Assembly: GCF_010183535.1 (NCBI RefSeq) | Contig: NC_071330.1 | Coordinates: 5,809,717 to 5,873,716, forward strand | Length of the DNA stretch: 64,000 nucleotides | DNA from: Caenorhabditis remanei | Taxonomy: Eukaryota; Nematoda; Chromadorea; Rhabditida; Rhabditidae | Direction of reading: 5' to 3' | Shown here: positions 17,689-29,574 of the stretch, piece by piece | Position numbering within the stretch: position 1 is the first letter of the stretch | Layout of the letters: every line of letters starts with the position of its first letter | Program-made: the position numbers and the translations under genes | Notes under the pieces: generated by a model | Database searches by the model: none | What the model was told of the DNA's origin: nothing | The model's input: only the letters and a program-made list of their open reading frames with translations

Positions 17689-20600
17689 GATCGGGAGGAT
17701 TCAATCCCGCGTCTACCGTGAGTAAACCCACAGCCCGTAGGTAAGACTGCTCGCAGCGTAACTGACCGAGTCTTACAGGATCCGACACAAGAAAGAATGG
17801 TGGGGGAAGTTAATCGAAATGAAATTATCCTGTTTTTGGATATTTTTATAAAATTTTGATATATTCTAGATCGGGAGGAGTCAAACCCGCGTCTACTGAG
17901 GTATCCCTCAGCCCGGATAAGTATAGACCTCACGCAGCGTAACTGACCGTGTCTAACCGGAACCGACACAGATAAGAATGGTGGGGGAAGTTAATCGAAA
18001 TTAAATTATCCTGTTTTTGGATATTTTTATAAAATTTTGATATATTCTAGATCGGGAGGATTCAAACCCACGTCTACTGAGGTATCCCTCAGCCCGGATA
18101 AGTATAGACCTCACGCAGCGTAACTGACCGTGTCTAACCGGAACCGACACAGATAAGAATGGTGGGAGAAGTTAATCGAAATTAAATTATCCTGTTTTTG
18201 GATATTTTTATAAAATTTTGATATATTCTAGATCGGGAGGATTCAAACCCACGTCTACTGAGGTATCCCTCAGCCCGGATAAGTATAGACCTCACGCAGC
18301 GTAACTGACCGTGTCTAACCGGAACCGACACAGATAAGAATGGTGGGGGAAGTTAATCGAAATTAAATTATCCTGTTTTTGGATATTTTTATAAAATTTT
18401 GATATGTTCTAGATCGGGAGGATTCAAACCCACGTCTACTGAGGTATCCCTCAGCCCGGATAAGTATAGACCTCACGCAGCGTAACTGACCGTGTCTAAC
18501 CGGAACCGACACAGATAAGAATGGTGGGGGAAGTTAATCGAAATTAAATTATCCTGTTTTTGGATATTTTTATAAAATATTGATATATTCTAGATCGGGA
18601 GGATTCAAACCCACGTCTACTGAGGTATCCCTCAGCCCGGATAAGTATAGACCTCACGCAGCGTAACTGACCGTGTCTAACCGGAACCGACACAGATAAG
18701 AATGGTGGGAGAAGTTAATCGAAATTAAATTATCCTGTTTTTGGATATTTTTATAAAATTTTGATATATTCTAGATCGGGAGGATTCAAACCCACGTCTA
18801 CTGAGGTATCCCTCAGCCCGGATAAGTATAGACCTCACGCAGCGTAACTGACCGTGTCTAACCGGAACCGACACAGATAAGAATGGTGGGGGAAGTTAAT
18901 CGAAATTAAATTATCCTGTTTTTGGATATTTTTATAAAATTTTGATATATTCTAGATCGGGAGGATTCAAACCCACGTCTACTGAGGTATCCCTCAGCCC
19001 GGATAAGTATAGACCTCACGCAGCGTAACTGACCGTGTCTAACCGGAACCGACACAGATAAGAATGGTGGGGGAAGTTAATCGAAATTAAATTATCCTGT
19101 TTTTGGATATTTTTATAAAATTTTGATATATTCTAGATCGGGAGGATTCAAACCCACGTCTACTGAGGTATCCCTCAGCCCGGATAAGTATAGACCTCAC
19201 GCAGCGTAACTGACCGTGTCTAACCGGAACCGACACAGATAAGAATGGTGGGGGAAGTTAATCGAAATTAAATTATCCTGTTTTTGGATATTTTTATAAA
19301 ATTTTGATATGTTCTAGATCGGGAGGATTCAAACCCACGTCTACTGAGGTATCCCTCAGCCCGGATAAGTATAGACCTCACGCAGCGTAACTGACCGTGT
19401 CTAACCGGAACCGACACAGATAAGAATGGTGGGGGAAGTTAATCGAAATTAAATTATCCTGTTTTTGGATATTTTTATAAAATTTTGATATGTTCTAGAT
19501 CGGGAGGATTCAAACCCACGTCTACTGAGGTATCCCTCAGCCCGGATAAGTATAGACCTCACGCAGCGTAACTGACCGTGTCTAACCGGAACCGACACAG
19601 ATAAGAATGGTGGGGGAAGTTAATCGAAATTAAATTATCCTGTTTTTGGATATTTTTATAAAATTTTGATATGTTCTAGATCGGGAGGATTCAAACCCAC
19701 GTCTACTGAGGTATCCCTCAGCCCGGATAAGTATAGACCTCACGCAGCGTAACTGACCGTGTCTAACCGGAACCGACACAGATAAGAATGGTGGGGGAAG
19801 TTAATCGAAATTAAATTATCCTGTTTTTGGATATTTTTATAAAATTTTGATATATTCTAGATCGGGAGGATTCAAACCCACGTCTACTGAGGTATCCCTC
19901 AGCCCGGATAAGTATAGACCTCACGCAGCGTAACTGACCGTGTCTAACCGGAACCGACACAGATAAGAATGGTGGGGGAAGTTAATCGAAATTAAATTAT
20001 CCTGTTTTTGGATATTTTTATAAAATTTTGATATATTCTAGATCGGGAGGATTCAAACCCACGTCTACTGAGGTATCCCTCAGCCCGGATAAGTATAGAC
20101 CTCACGCAGCGTAACTGACCGTGTCTAACCGGAACCGACACAGATAAGAATGGTGGGAGAAGTTAATCGAAATTAAATTATCCTGTTTTTGGATATTTTT
20201 ATAAAATTTTGATATGTTCTAGATCGGGAGGATTCAAACCCACGTCTACTGAGGTATCCCTCAGCCCGGATAAGTATAGACCTCACGCAGCGTAACTGAC
20301 CGTGTCTAACCGGAACCGACACAGATAAGAATGGTGGGGGAAGTTAATCGAAATTAAATTATCCTGTTTTTGGATATTTTTATAAAATTTTGATATGTTC
20401 TAGATCGGGAGGATTCAAACCCACGTCTACTGAGGTATCCCTCAGCCCGGATAAGTATAGACCTCACGCAGCGTAACTGACCGTGTCTAACCGGAACCGA
20501 CACAGATAAGAATGGTGGGAGAAGTTAATCGAAATTAAATTATCCTGTTTTTGGATATTTTTATAAAATTTTGATATGTTCTAGATCGGGAGGATTCAAA

Positions 20601-21128
20601 CCCACGTCTACTGAGGTATCCCTCAGCCCGGATAAGTATAGACCTCACGCAGCGTAACTGACCGTGTCTAACCGGAACCGACACAGATAAGAATGGTGGG
20701 GGAAGTTAATCGAAATTAAATTATCCTGTTTTTGGATATTTTTATAAAATTTTGATATATTCTAGATCGGGAGGATTCAAACCCACGTCTACTGAGGTAT
20801 CCCTCAGCCCGGATAAGTATAGACCTCACGCAGCGTAACTGACCGTGTCTAACCGGAACCGACACAGATAAGAATGGTGGGGGAAGTTAATCGAAATTAA
20901 ATTATCCTGTTTTTGGATATTTTTATAAAATTTTGATATGTTCTAGATCGGGAGGATTCAAACCCACGTCTACTGAGGTATCCCTCAGCCCGGATAAGTA
21001 TAGACCTCACGCAGCGTAACTGACCGTGTCTAACCGGAACCGACACAGATAAGAATGGTGGTGGAAGTCAATAGAAAAGAAATTATTCTGTTTTTTGACA
21101 CTTTTAATGAAATCTTTTATATATTCTA
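17689..21128. repeat. Tandem satellite, 181-bp monomer, about 19 copies
   Basis: Monomer starts recur every 181 bp from 17869 to 20946 (18 units); a diverged 180-bp unit precedes at 17689 and the array decays at 21129. Units differ by only a few positions, for example TATATTCTAG versus TATGTTCTAG and GGGGGAAG versus GGGAGAAG, so the array was amplified or homogenised recently. On the minus strand each unit contains an exact tRNA B box (GGTTTGAATCC), a weak A-box-like CGGTCAGTTACGC about 60 bp upstream, and nested hairpins (GTCTA...TAGAC around CTGAG...CTCAG). Long open frames across the units are by-products of periodicity. Confidence 0.95.
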
Positions 21129-22849
21129 GATCGGGGGAAAAGACCCATCGTTACTCACGTTATTCCTTTGTCCATCCCATTTGTTGAACCGTTGTTGTGT
21201 TGCATCCGTGTACTGTTCTGGGGGTGTTGTTGTGCTTCTTAACTAGAATAATTAAATATAAGTTTGTGAATTGGATAGGCTCGCATGAAGAGGTAACTTG
21301 AGAGAGAAAGTTAAAGGGTATAGGGAAAACAGGTAGATCGAATGCAATTAAAACTAAGAGAGCTCAAAAAGAGAGGACTGCTCGCTGCTGGAGTGAAAGG
21401 GACAACTGACTGTATTCCATCAGTCTGATCTCATATGGACTAGGGGGCGTGTCTTATTTCGCCTATTAGATTTCACATTGAGATAAGTGAAGAACAATGA
21501 AAACACGGGCCTTCCTATTTATTATTAATCCCTCGTTCTCACCTGTCTGCATGAGATTTGTTTTTGCTCGATCGATATAACATCTATTAGATTTCTCAAG
21601 AAGACAAGTGACAGGTGCGAGTGTTTGTGGCTGAGAATAACAAAAGGAACACTGGCCTACTTATTCACATTCATAATTATGATCCCAGTTCACACCCTCC
21701 ATTCAAACATCTGCCAACTAATGCGAATACTGTTTTCTGGGAAACTTATCGAAGGTATTCGAATTTTAAAAATTGAGATTCCAATTTTCTAAACTAGAAA
21801 AAATAGAAATGGAAAAGTGGAAGAACTATTTTTTTCGAATTTCTATTCTTATTTCGTTTCTATTTTTCGAGCAACTTTTTTGGCGATTCACCCATCTCTA
21901 GATTTTCGTACCAAATAAACAGTTTCTTTCTAAAATTCGGAAAAATATCCAAAATTCCGTGCACGTGGAACACAAAAACTTGTTTTGCCTATAATCTTTT
22001 ACAAAATTTGAACAATAAATTTGAAACAATTTGAACAACAATTAAGGAACGATTCTATTACAGTTTTTAAGGCATTCATTACTTGGTTGCTCATTTCAAA
22101 CTTTGACTTCTCTTGAACGAATTTCTCTAGTCTCCGAATATAAACTTGAAGTTCATTCTACAAAAACCTCACTACATCATCCTCACTACTTGGAACCTGA
22201 TCAAATTTCTCTGTGAGAATCTTAAACGGTCGGATTAGAGATCTGTCCTCCCACAGAAGACTGTCGGCTCATCCCACTCGATTTGTCTCCTCTTACCCGA
22301 AACAAGGTGCGAACGTGGAGGTCAACAATTACACTGTGAAGACGTCGGGCTGTGTTCTTGTTGGTGTTTTCTGCCACAAACACTCACACCTTATCTTTCT
22401 GGGAAATCTAATAGGTGATGGCAAACAGGCCACGCCCCCAGTCCTAATAAGGTCAGGCTGAGCCGAGCACTCTTTTCCTTGCCCTTTCTCAAGACAACAT
22501 GAAATGGATAGACACTTTCCCATTGGGTCATTTCTGTTAACACAAACCACCAGCTCTCTTATCTCCATGGGAAATCTCCCTTCATGACCTATCCTATTAG
22601 GCCACCCGATGGCTGCTAGACTCCGCCCACTGACCCCGAGTCTACTATTCTCATCTTATTGGCTCAGTTGTCCACCATCACTCAGTTCCTGATGGTGACT
22701 CTTCTCTTTCTTCTCTTTTTGACAATCTTTGAGATATCCCCATAACCATTATTTATCTCGTACTTATATTCTCTATTTGCTCTTTGAGCTTACAAATTAG
22801 TGTATTCTTTTTCAGTACGAATATAAAGCCGATGCAGAGGAAACCAACA
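21129..22849. other. Intergenic stretch, no gene seen
   Basis: 1.7 kb between the satellite and the tRNA-like elements. A few short reading frames (22213-22461, for instance) lack splice context or known motifs. Nothing supportable as a gene. Confidence 0.5.
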
Positions 22850-22999
22850 GTCGTGAAGGCTGAGGAATGGTCGAGGGCAAGAGGCGGTTTTCAAGAAATC
22901 AATGGATCGAGAGGATTTAATACGACGGTCGTTTTGATAGATGTGAGTTCGAACCCCCAGAATCATCCTCTCGATCTAGAGAATATCATAAATTCATAA
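22850..22999 (+). repeat. tRNA-like element with the satellite tail
   Basis: A-box-like TGGTCGAGGGC (22868-22878) and B-box-like GAGTTCGAACCCC (22945-22957) are followed by CTCGATCTAGAGAATATCAT, which matches the tail of the satellite monomer (CCCGATCTAGAATATATC). This links the satellite to a tRNA-headed SINE-like unit. Confidence 0.5.
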
Positions 23000-23040
23000 A
23001 AATTTATTAAAAACGGAATAATTTCATTTCTATTGACATT

Positions 23041-23345
23041 CCCCACCATTCTTATCTGTGTCGGTTCCGGTTAGACACGGTCAGTTACGCTGCGTGAGGT
23101 CTATACTTATCCGGGCTGAGGGATACCTCAGTAGACGCGGGTTTGACTCCTCCCGATCTAGAATATATCAAAATTTTATAAAAATATCCAAAAACAGAAT
23201 AATTTCTTTTCAATTAACTTCCCCCACCATTCTTTCTTGTGTCGGATCCTGTAAGACTCGGTCAGTTACGCTGCGAGCAGTCTTACCTACGGGCTGTGGG
23301 GTTACTCACGGTAGACGCGGGTTTGAATCCTCCCGATCTAGAATA
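23041..23345 (-). repeat. Two satellite monomers in inverted orientation
   Basis: Inverted relative to the main array: one typical unit (23041-23160) and one of the diverged type (23218-23345). The flank 23345-23470 matches the left flank of the array (17560-17690) in reverse, so both boundary and unit were copied together. Confidence 0.85.
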
Positions 23346-23477
23346 TATCAGAAATTTCATAAAAAGTATTAAAAAAAACCTTTTTTCTCACTTTTCAACT
23401 GACACCCTTAATAATTCTCACTTGTTTTCATATAAATCAAGCATTGCAACGATGAATGGATGAATCAAGGATTGAAA

Positions 23478-23610
23478 GATGAGGAATGGCCGAGTGCAAG
23501 ACGCGGTTCGCAAGAAAGCAGAACGAAGCAGAACGGATCGAGAGGAATAATTGTTTTGATAGACTTGATTTGATAGATTTGATAGAGTTCAAACCCCCTA
23601 GAATCAAGAT
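23478..23610 (+). repeat. Second tRNA-like element
   Basis: TGGCCGAGTGC (23487-23497) is a good A box of Leu/Ser type and GAGTTCAAACCCC (23585-23597) a near B box. No acceptor-stem pairing. Probably the same tRNA-derived family as 22850-22999. Confidence 0.45.
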
Positions 23611-23664
23611 ACCTCATCTCTTTTCACTTTGACTAAAAATGTATCCAAACGGAATAATTTCTTT

Positions 23665-23990
23665 TCAATTAACTTCCCCCACCATTCTTTCTTGTGTCGG
23701 ATCCTGTAAGACTCGGTCAGTTACGCTGCGAGCAGTCTTACCTACGGGCTGTGGGTTTACTCACGGTAGACGCGGGTTTGAATCCTCCCGATCTAGAATA
23801 TATCAAAATTTTATAAAAATATCCAAAAACAGGATAATTTAATTTCGATTAACTTCCCCCACCATTCTTATCTGTGTCGGTTCCGGTTAGACACGGTCAG
23901 TTACGCTGCGTGAGGTCTATACTTATCCGGGCTGTGGGGTTACTCACGGTAGACGCGGGTTTGAATCCTCCTGATCTAGAATATATTCAA
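23665..23990 (-). repeat. Further inverted satellite monomers
   Basis: A diverged unit (23670-23790) followed by a hybrid unit (23850-23980) whose first part is the common type and whose second part (GTGGGGTTACTCACGG) is the diverged type, pointing to recombination between monomers. Confidence 0.8.
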
Positions 23991-25362
23991 TCAAATGTAT
24001 AACAAAAACATGTTCTTTCTTTCTTTTCAACTGACCAATCTTTCTTGTTTTCATAAAAATCAACAAGTGCAACAACGGATGAAGGAATCAAGGACTGACA
24101 GCATACAGAGAGATTGATTAACAAAGAGATGAGGAATGTGAATAATCAAGTATCTTGAACACAGGTTAGTTTTTATCAAAACTTGCTTTTTCAGAGTAGA
24201 TTTGATGAGGAGCGGCTGTAAATAAGAAATGTATGGTGTCCGCGGACTGTCCATGGAAGAAATGAAAAAAAAGGGAGTAAACTCGTCAAAAAGAATCACG
24301 AACTGGGTAGTAGGGGAGAGCATATCCGTTTCAATCGTCGTTTGAAAATGATTTTCATTTTAAGTGATTTCTTCTACCACTAGAAATTTGCTAGTCTTTT
24401 GGGGTGCTTCATTTTGAGAATTGATGAAGCTGAAGTTTTAAGCTTTTATTCAATAATTCAATAGGAATAGAGCATTTCACAAAGTTTCAAATTTTTTGAA
24501 ATACTTTTAGCCAAATTATGGTCAAAAATACACAGTTTTTTGACCGATTTTGATGAATATCCTAAATAAAGAAGTTTAATCGGAGTTTCCTCATTCCAAA
24601 ACTATTATTTTAACATTTGTTATCATTTTTTCTATCGATCAAAAAAAATCATTTTTAAAAATTGGTCTCTGGGGTTGAAATCCAATCAAGAAACAAACCA
24701 ACATTTTTTTGTGATTTTTGAAATTTCGTTTCAGAAATGCTCCGTGTTATTTCCAACATTTTTTGTATTAACACTCAATGTTTATCTCTTCATCATTAGT
24801 TTGAAATCTTGATTTTAGTGAAAGTCTTCAATTCAGCGGCGGGTGATTTCCAGGTTTCGCATAAGAGCGACATAAAAGAAATAAGTGGATTTTCACAAAT
24901 AATTTTATATTTAGGCATCGTTTGACAATTAACTATTTTCTGTAGTAGACAACTGGTTATGTTATTCATTGACAGAATCGCACGTAAACTTTACCAATAT
25001 CTCACATGAGAATTTTAAGCGTTGGGAACCGCAGATCTTGGTTTTTTTTGTACAAGACAGTAATTGGTCTTACTGAGAAAAAACCTTTAAAGATGTAGCG
25101 GCGTTCTGCCAAGTATTTTTCGTTCTGTTGGAAAACTTTTAGTCGGCTCACTTTGGCTGCGAAGGAGACATTTTCTTCATATTTGCTCATTGGGTTTTAA
25201 GACTTTTACGTCATCGTAATAAGATAATTTTAGAGATATTTCAACTTTGGAAAAATGTTCTGAAGAGACCTAGTCCATTCGATAATTTGACAGATGATGC
25301 AATTTCACGCACTAAAATGTAGATCGAGCTAAATGATGAGATTTCAATGTTTTCTTTTAACA
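23991..25362. other. Intergenic stretch, no gene seen
   Basis: AT-rich 1.4 kb without coding signal or obvious repeat. Confidence 0.5.
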
Positions 25363-25869
25363 TCAATGTTTTCTGAAATTTTTGGCATCTCCTAGTTTGA
25401 ATCCACTACCTCTTCTCTTGATTTCTCTCTTCTTTCCGCTCTTCTCCTCCTCTTCTTCCAGATCTTCTAACATTTCAGCGAATTTATCACCAGCCATTTC
25501 ATAATCATTGGCTCCCATTTTTTCATCACTTGATCCATCGTCTTTTCCATCCAACTTTCATAACTCCTCATGGATCGTGAGACTTCTTTCTAACGATTCG
25601 ACTTCCGGTTGTTTTGGTGACATCTTTCAGATTACGGAAAGCAAATCTATCAAAGAATGCCATAAGAGTGAAATCGTTGAGCGCGCCTCTCCTCCATAAT
25701 TGATTTCTCTTCCCTCCATCAAAGCCTTAGCAAACACGGCAACAGACGGATGATAATGGTTTGAAAGCAGTAGAAGTTCACTGTCACCAACTTGAGGGTC
25801 TACTTCTGTAATCATCACGATGTTTATTTTATGTAAAATTATACGAACTATATGAAAATTCTGATTCAT
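25363..25869 (-). pseudogene. Noc1/CEBPZ (CCAAT-binding-factor family) 3' pseudogene fragment
   Basis: On the minus strand, 25800-25700 encodes [22 protein letters not shown] and EINYGGE, the hallmark HYHPSV...FA motif of Noc1/CEBPZ ribosome-biogenesis proteins. The next conserved piece, [17 protein letters not shown], is present but in another frame, and an in-frame stop follows HDP. 25554-25363 encodes the acidic/basic C-terminus ([19 protein letters not shown], then [12 protein letters not shown]). The 5' two-thirds of the gene are absent. The functional gene must lie outside the window. Confidence 0.75.
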
Positions 25870-26480
25870 TCGTTTCTACAGTCATTTCTGAATTTGTATT
25901 ACTTTCTACATTTCTTTCATTTTAATCACAAGGTTCACGGAATCCGACTCATTCCTCTAGTTTTTTGCCCCACTAGATAGCCCACAATCTTCACCACTTG
26001 ATTCTCTCTCTGACATGAATCAGCTGCTATCTAATTCAGAAAATGATTAACTGATAAAAATTTTAAACTGATAAGAGTGATAAAAGTGATTCTGCGTGAA
26101 TGAAAATGCTCAGGGATCAGAGTATGGTGGGTTAAATTATGAAATGATAAGGTGATTACCGTAAAGTGGTTATCAAAACTACATTGCTCAAATTTCCGAA
26201 AAAAGTGATTAGTGATAAAGTGATAATTGATAAGGTGATAACTGATATGATGACAACAGATATGATGATAACCGCTAGGTGATTACTCTAATCTTCGAAC
26301 TGGGTGATAACTAATATGATTTAAAAATAAAAAAAATCGAGAGCGAAAAAAACCGCAGCTCGCTAGACTGCAGGGTTTGGTGATAAAATGGGGTTTTAGC
26401 TAGAAAGCCGAGCAGGCTTAAGGTATCAACCAAATACCGTACAGTAAAAAATATATTTTGGGGATTTTTAGGGAAACTTC
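25870..26480. other. Intergenic stretch with a TGATAA cluster
   Basis: 26045-26380 carries about ten TGATAA or GTGATAA motifs, mostly on the plus strand, in an irregular tandem pattern. No coding signal. Confidence 0.5.
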
Positions 26481-26499
26481 ACAAATCTTCAAAATTCAA

Positions 26500-26990
26500 A
26501 TTTTAAATGCTTCACTAAGGACTTCAACTCCGTGTCCTCCAGTACCACATGCAGCAATGACTGCTTATCGTTCTTTCTCTTTCGCGAGACGAACTCCAGT
26601 GGCACCGAATGGATGTCCAATTGAAAGAGATCCTCCCCAAAGATTGAGTTTATCCATTGGAACACGTCCAAACTTTCTGGATCGTTTCATCTGTTCTGTG
26701 CAGAAATATTCACTGTCCATTGCATTCAGATTGGCAAGAACTTGTCCAGCGAAGACCTCGTGGATTTCAAATACATCAATATCCTTGAGTCCGAGTCCAG
26801 TCCAATCTCTTCTCCAATCATCAACTTCGATGGAACATCTTTTGCCTTATTCATGCCAAGCATTGCCCTTCTACCTTTTCTCTTATAACGAATTGGCACG
26901 TTAGATAACAACTCGACACCTCCAGCAATAATAGCGTTGGCATTTCCAGTGGCTAACATTCCCATTCCTGTCGTGATGGCAACATTTGAT
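26500..26990 (-). pseudogene. Thiolase pseudogene fragment B
   Basis: On the minus strand it starts in thiolase exon 1 ([20 protein letters not shown]), jumps after IGEE to exon 3 ([12 protein letters not shown]...), and continues through [20 protein letters not shown] and [12 protein letters not shown]. It then has a small deletion leading to a stop (KEKER then stop) and the end GGHGVEVLSEAFKI. Relative to the gene at 1-1098 about 580 bp including both introns are deleted and the frame shifts at the junction. Confidence 0.9.
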
Positions 26991-27420
26991 GAGATATATG
27001 CAAGACCAGCTCAGCTTATCAATAATTTAAATCACGTGCCACATCTTCACTACGAGACCTGACCATTTCTTAGACAGAGCCCATTTAGATAATCGAAACT
27101 ACTATATGGAAAGAGATCTAAAAAAAAGCACTACAGTCAAATTTCAGCAAAGTGATAAACGCGAAGAAAACGCATGATCGACTCTCGCTTAAGAATGTGA
27201 AGAATTGAGTGAAATTAAACATATGTTCAAATGTCTTCAAAACTCGAGTTTCGAGATTCAATAAGTTTGTATTTATTTCATTTATTAAATCAGAAGGAAA
27301 TCACTCTCTTTATACAAAATATATTCTTTCAATTAGTGATTGATCTGATATGAAACAATTGTCTTTCGGGTTTTTTTGTTGTGAATCCAATCATAGATTT
27401 CATCTCTTCTCTTATCTAAA
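26991..27420. other. Intergenic stretch
   Basis: No gene or clear repeat seen; 3' side of the srg-like gene. Confidence 0.5.
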
Positions 27421-28991
27421 TTAATAAACGTGGGAATAAATATCAAAAATAAAACTCGCCGAATGACTAAAACAAACCAACAACCAAGGCTGTACCAATG
27501 AAAGACCATCACTCGAATACGGTAGCATCATTCCAAGAATAGAGAATACAAGAGGAGAAGTTGAGAAATATTGGAGAGCAATTGTAATGACAGTCCCCAC
27601 AATTTGAACAGAACAAGTAACGGACATCATAATCAAAAAGTTGGATTCTGCTGTTTTTCGATGGATACTCAGCTTACTGATGAATATTATACTGATAGTA
27701 TTACAGAGAACACATATTATAGTTGCGATAAACATGAATGGAATTAGGATTCCGTAGATTTTTGTTAGTGGCTGGAATGACAGTTTAGAGATTATAAGTG
27801 GCCCAATACTAATCATAAGCTACTGCCGAAATCTAACTTGAAAATGTGTTACTTTCTTTTCTTTATTCAAAATGTCTTTTAAATTAGTATACTGTGCTTT
27901 TCCCCTCATACAGGTCATTCTTTTTTTTTTGGCTCAATGTGTCAAAAAAGATATTCTCGTCGTGAAGATTTACTTTATATTTCAAGGTAAAATTCTCTCG
28001 CCGTGCACGTGAAAAAGTGTTGAAATAACAGGCAAAGCTTCACGGCGAGAGGCTCTTTTTTGACACTTTGAGCTCTCATAACTCGTTTTAGTCTAATTTT
28101 CGGACCTGTGTCCAAAAGACTTTTCTCTTTTCTACAACATTCTGAGTTGATCCATATCAAAAATCTCAATTTTTGGAATACTCCGTCTTTAACCCACCCT
28201 TTGAATTGTTTCGTGAGGGACTCATTCTGCCTCTCGACCCCTATATTGATGATTTTTCAACCAGAATAACTACAATATAAAGACACTTTTTAACATCATC
28301 TTTTTCTTTAAAATGTGAGATTTTTTTCAGTTTCGGTGGAGCGCAGTTGTTAAAAGTTCACTAATTTCTGATTCACAAAAAAAAACTAACTAGTTCCGGA
28401 GAAGTGATAGAATAAGAGTCATCTTCTTCCGAATGTGTAACTTTCATCTGATTGTTGAAGACGACATTTGTGTTCAGAAAAGGGATGAAATATATGAGAG
28501 CTACGACAATCCAAGTGCACTTCTTCCATACCTGAAAAGTAAACACAACATTATTCTGAAAATAGAGGCTGTATGATTTCACCGGTTCGAAAAAATTAAA
28601 ATTCAATAGAACGGACAGTCGATTCAATGATACAAGAGTACTCATGGAATACTGTACATATGCCATATGAACTCCCATTGTTCCAATGAATTTCAGAAGT
28701 AGACCATCTGGAATTTTGGAAAAATCTCGTTCAGGAATGAAACTCACCCAAATTTTTATAAAGAGGAGCCATCAAACACTCTTCGCAAGTGACTTTATTC
28801 AATCTCATCGTGAAGAAACCAGTGAAATAAGTTAGCAGATTCATGGCTCCGTCAAAGAGATAAATTTCGAAAAACGACGAATCGAAAGTTTTTCGGTTTC
28901 TAATTATAATAACAAAAGTAATTACATATAAACATGCAGATGGTAATCCATAGGAAACAGATGCAATTAATGATATCACTGCTACCGACAT
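27421..28991 (-). CDS. srg-like seven-transmembrane chemoreceptor, possibly a pseudogene
   Basis: Minus strand. Exons 28991-28748, 28707-28583, 28531-28391 (the 51-bp intron 28582-28532 is in frame and ends TTTTCAG) and a last exon of about 27830-27421. The product has LYVITFVIIIRNRKTFDSSF and YLFDGAMNLLTYFTGFFTMRL after TM1, SLNRLSVL after TM3, and TM5-TM7 in the last exon, a layout typical of nematode srg receptors, which sense chemicals in ciliated neurons. The join to the last exon is unclear: the best acceptor (CGGCAG, 27825) is followed at once by TAG in the frame used. The long 28390-27830 gap also contains a foldback element. The gene is therefore either a pseudogene or uses an unseen small exon. 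Confidence 0.7.
27932..28073. repeat. 142-bp foldback element inside the srg-like gene
   Basis: Terminal inverted repeats GCTCAATGTGTCAAAAAAGA and GCTCAAAGTGTCAAAAAAGA, continuing with CTCGTCGTGAAG against CTCGCCGTGAAG. Located in the last intron region. No target duplication could be defined. Confidence 0.65.
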
Positions 28992-29109
28992 CTTGCAAAT
29001 AGAGGAAGTTTTTTGTTTTTTCAACCAAGAGAAAATGAAAACGTCAGAGTTTGAAACAAACTGATCTCTTTCTATTCTAGCTCCTCCTTCACAGACGTCT
29101 CTAGACATA

Positions 29110-29574
29110 CCAGGCGGAATAATTTAAAGATCTATTGAAGCAAGACGCAACATGTCTTGAAAATAGCAACATTGCACTACTCTTACGTGTCTTCTGGGGG
29201 CTGAAATAGATGAAAGTGCTTTGTCAACAAGATAATATGTCATTGAACCGTTGACAGATATTCTATGCTCGAGTAGAATGGCTCAAGAATTATAGATGAC
29301 TCAGAATAACTATAAGGGGGTGGGGCAGGATGGCTGTTGATGAATCTTATCTGTAATTGGGTACTGGGCGTATTTAGTATAACAACAGTACCGAATACTA
29401 AACTAAAAACTGCAAAGATGTGGTTTTATTAGTAACTGGATAGAATTGAAACATAATGTTGTCTTCTTGCCCAAAAAGTGAAAATTAGCAGTTTCACATT
29501 AAAACAAATATTTTTTTCAAAGAAAAACAAACTGATACTGAAAAAAGCTTGACCTCGTCATGTCTCGGTAGTCG
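29110..29574. other. Intergenic stretch upstream of the srg-like gene
   Basis: No gene seen; includes the presumed promoter of the receptor gene. Confidence 0.45.

Noticed and set aside
17689..21128. Regular array considered as CRISPR.
   Set aside because: Units are contiguous 181-bp monomers with no variable spacers, in a nematode genome.
22213..22461. 82-codon plus-strand frame with CVLVGVFCHKHSHLIFLGN.
   Set aside because: No homologue recognised, no splice signals in phase, no second copy; kept only as noise.
17652..23842. Overlapping reading frames of 75-105 codons across satellite monomers (for example MSVPVRHGQLRC...).
   Set aside because: They follow the repeat period, appear in both orientations and have no splice or start context; the periodic DNA explains them.
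24060..24323. 87-codon minus-strand frame.
   Set aside because: No motif, no splice context, AT-rich.
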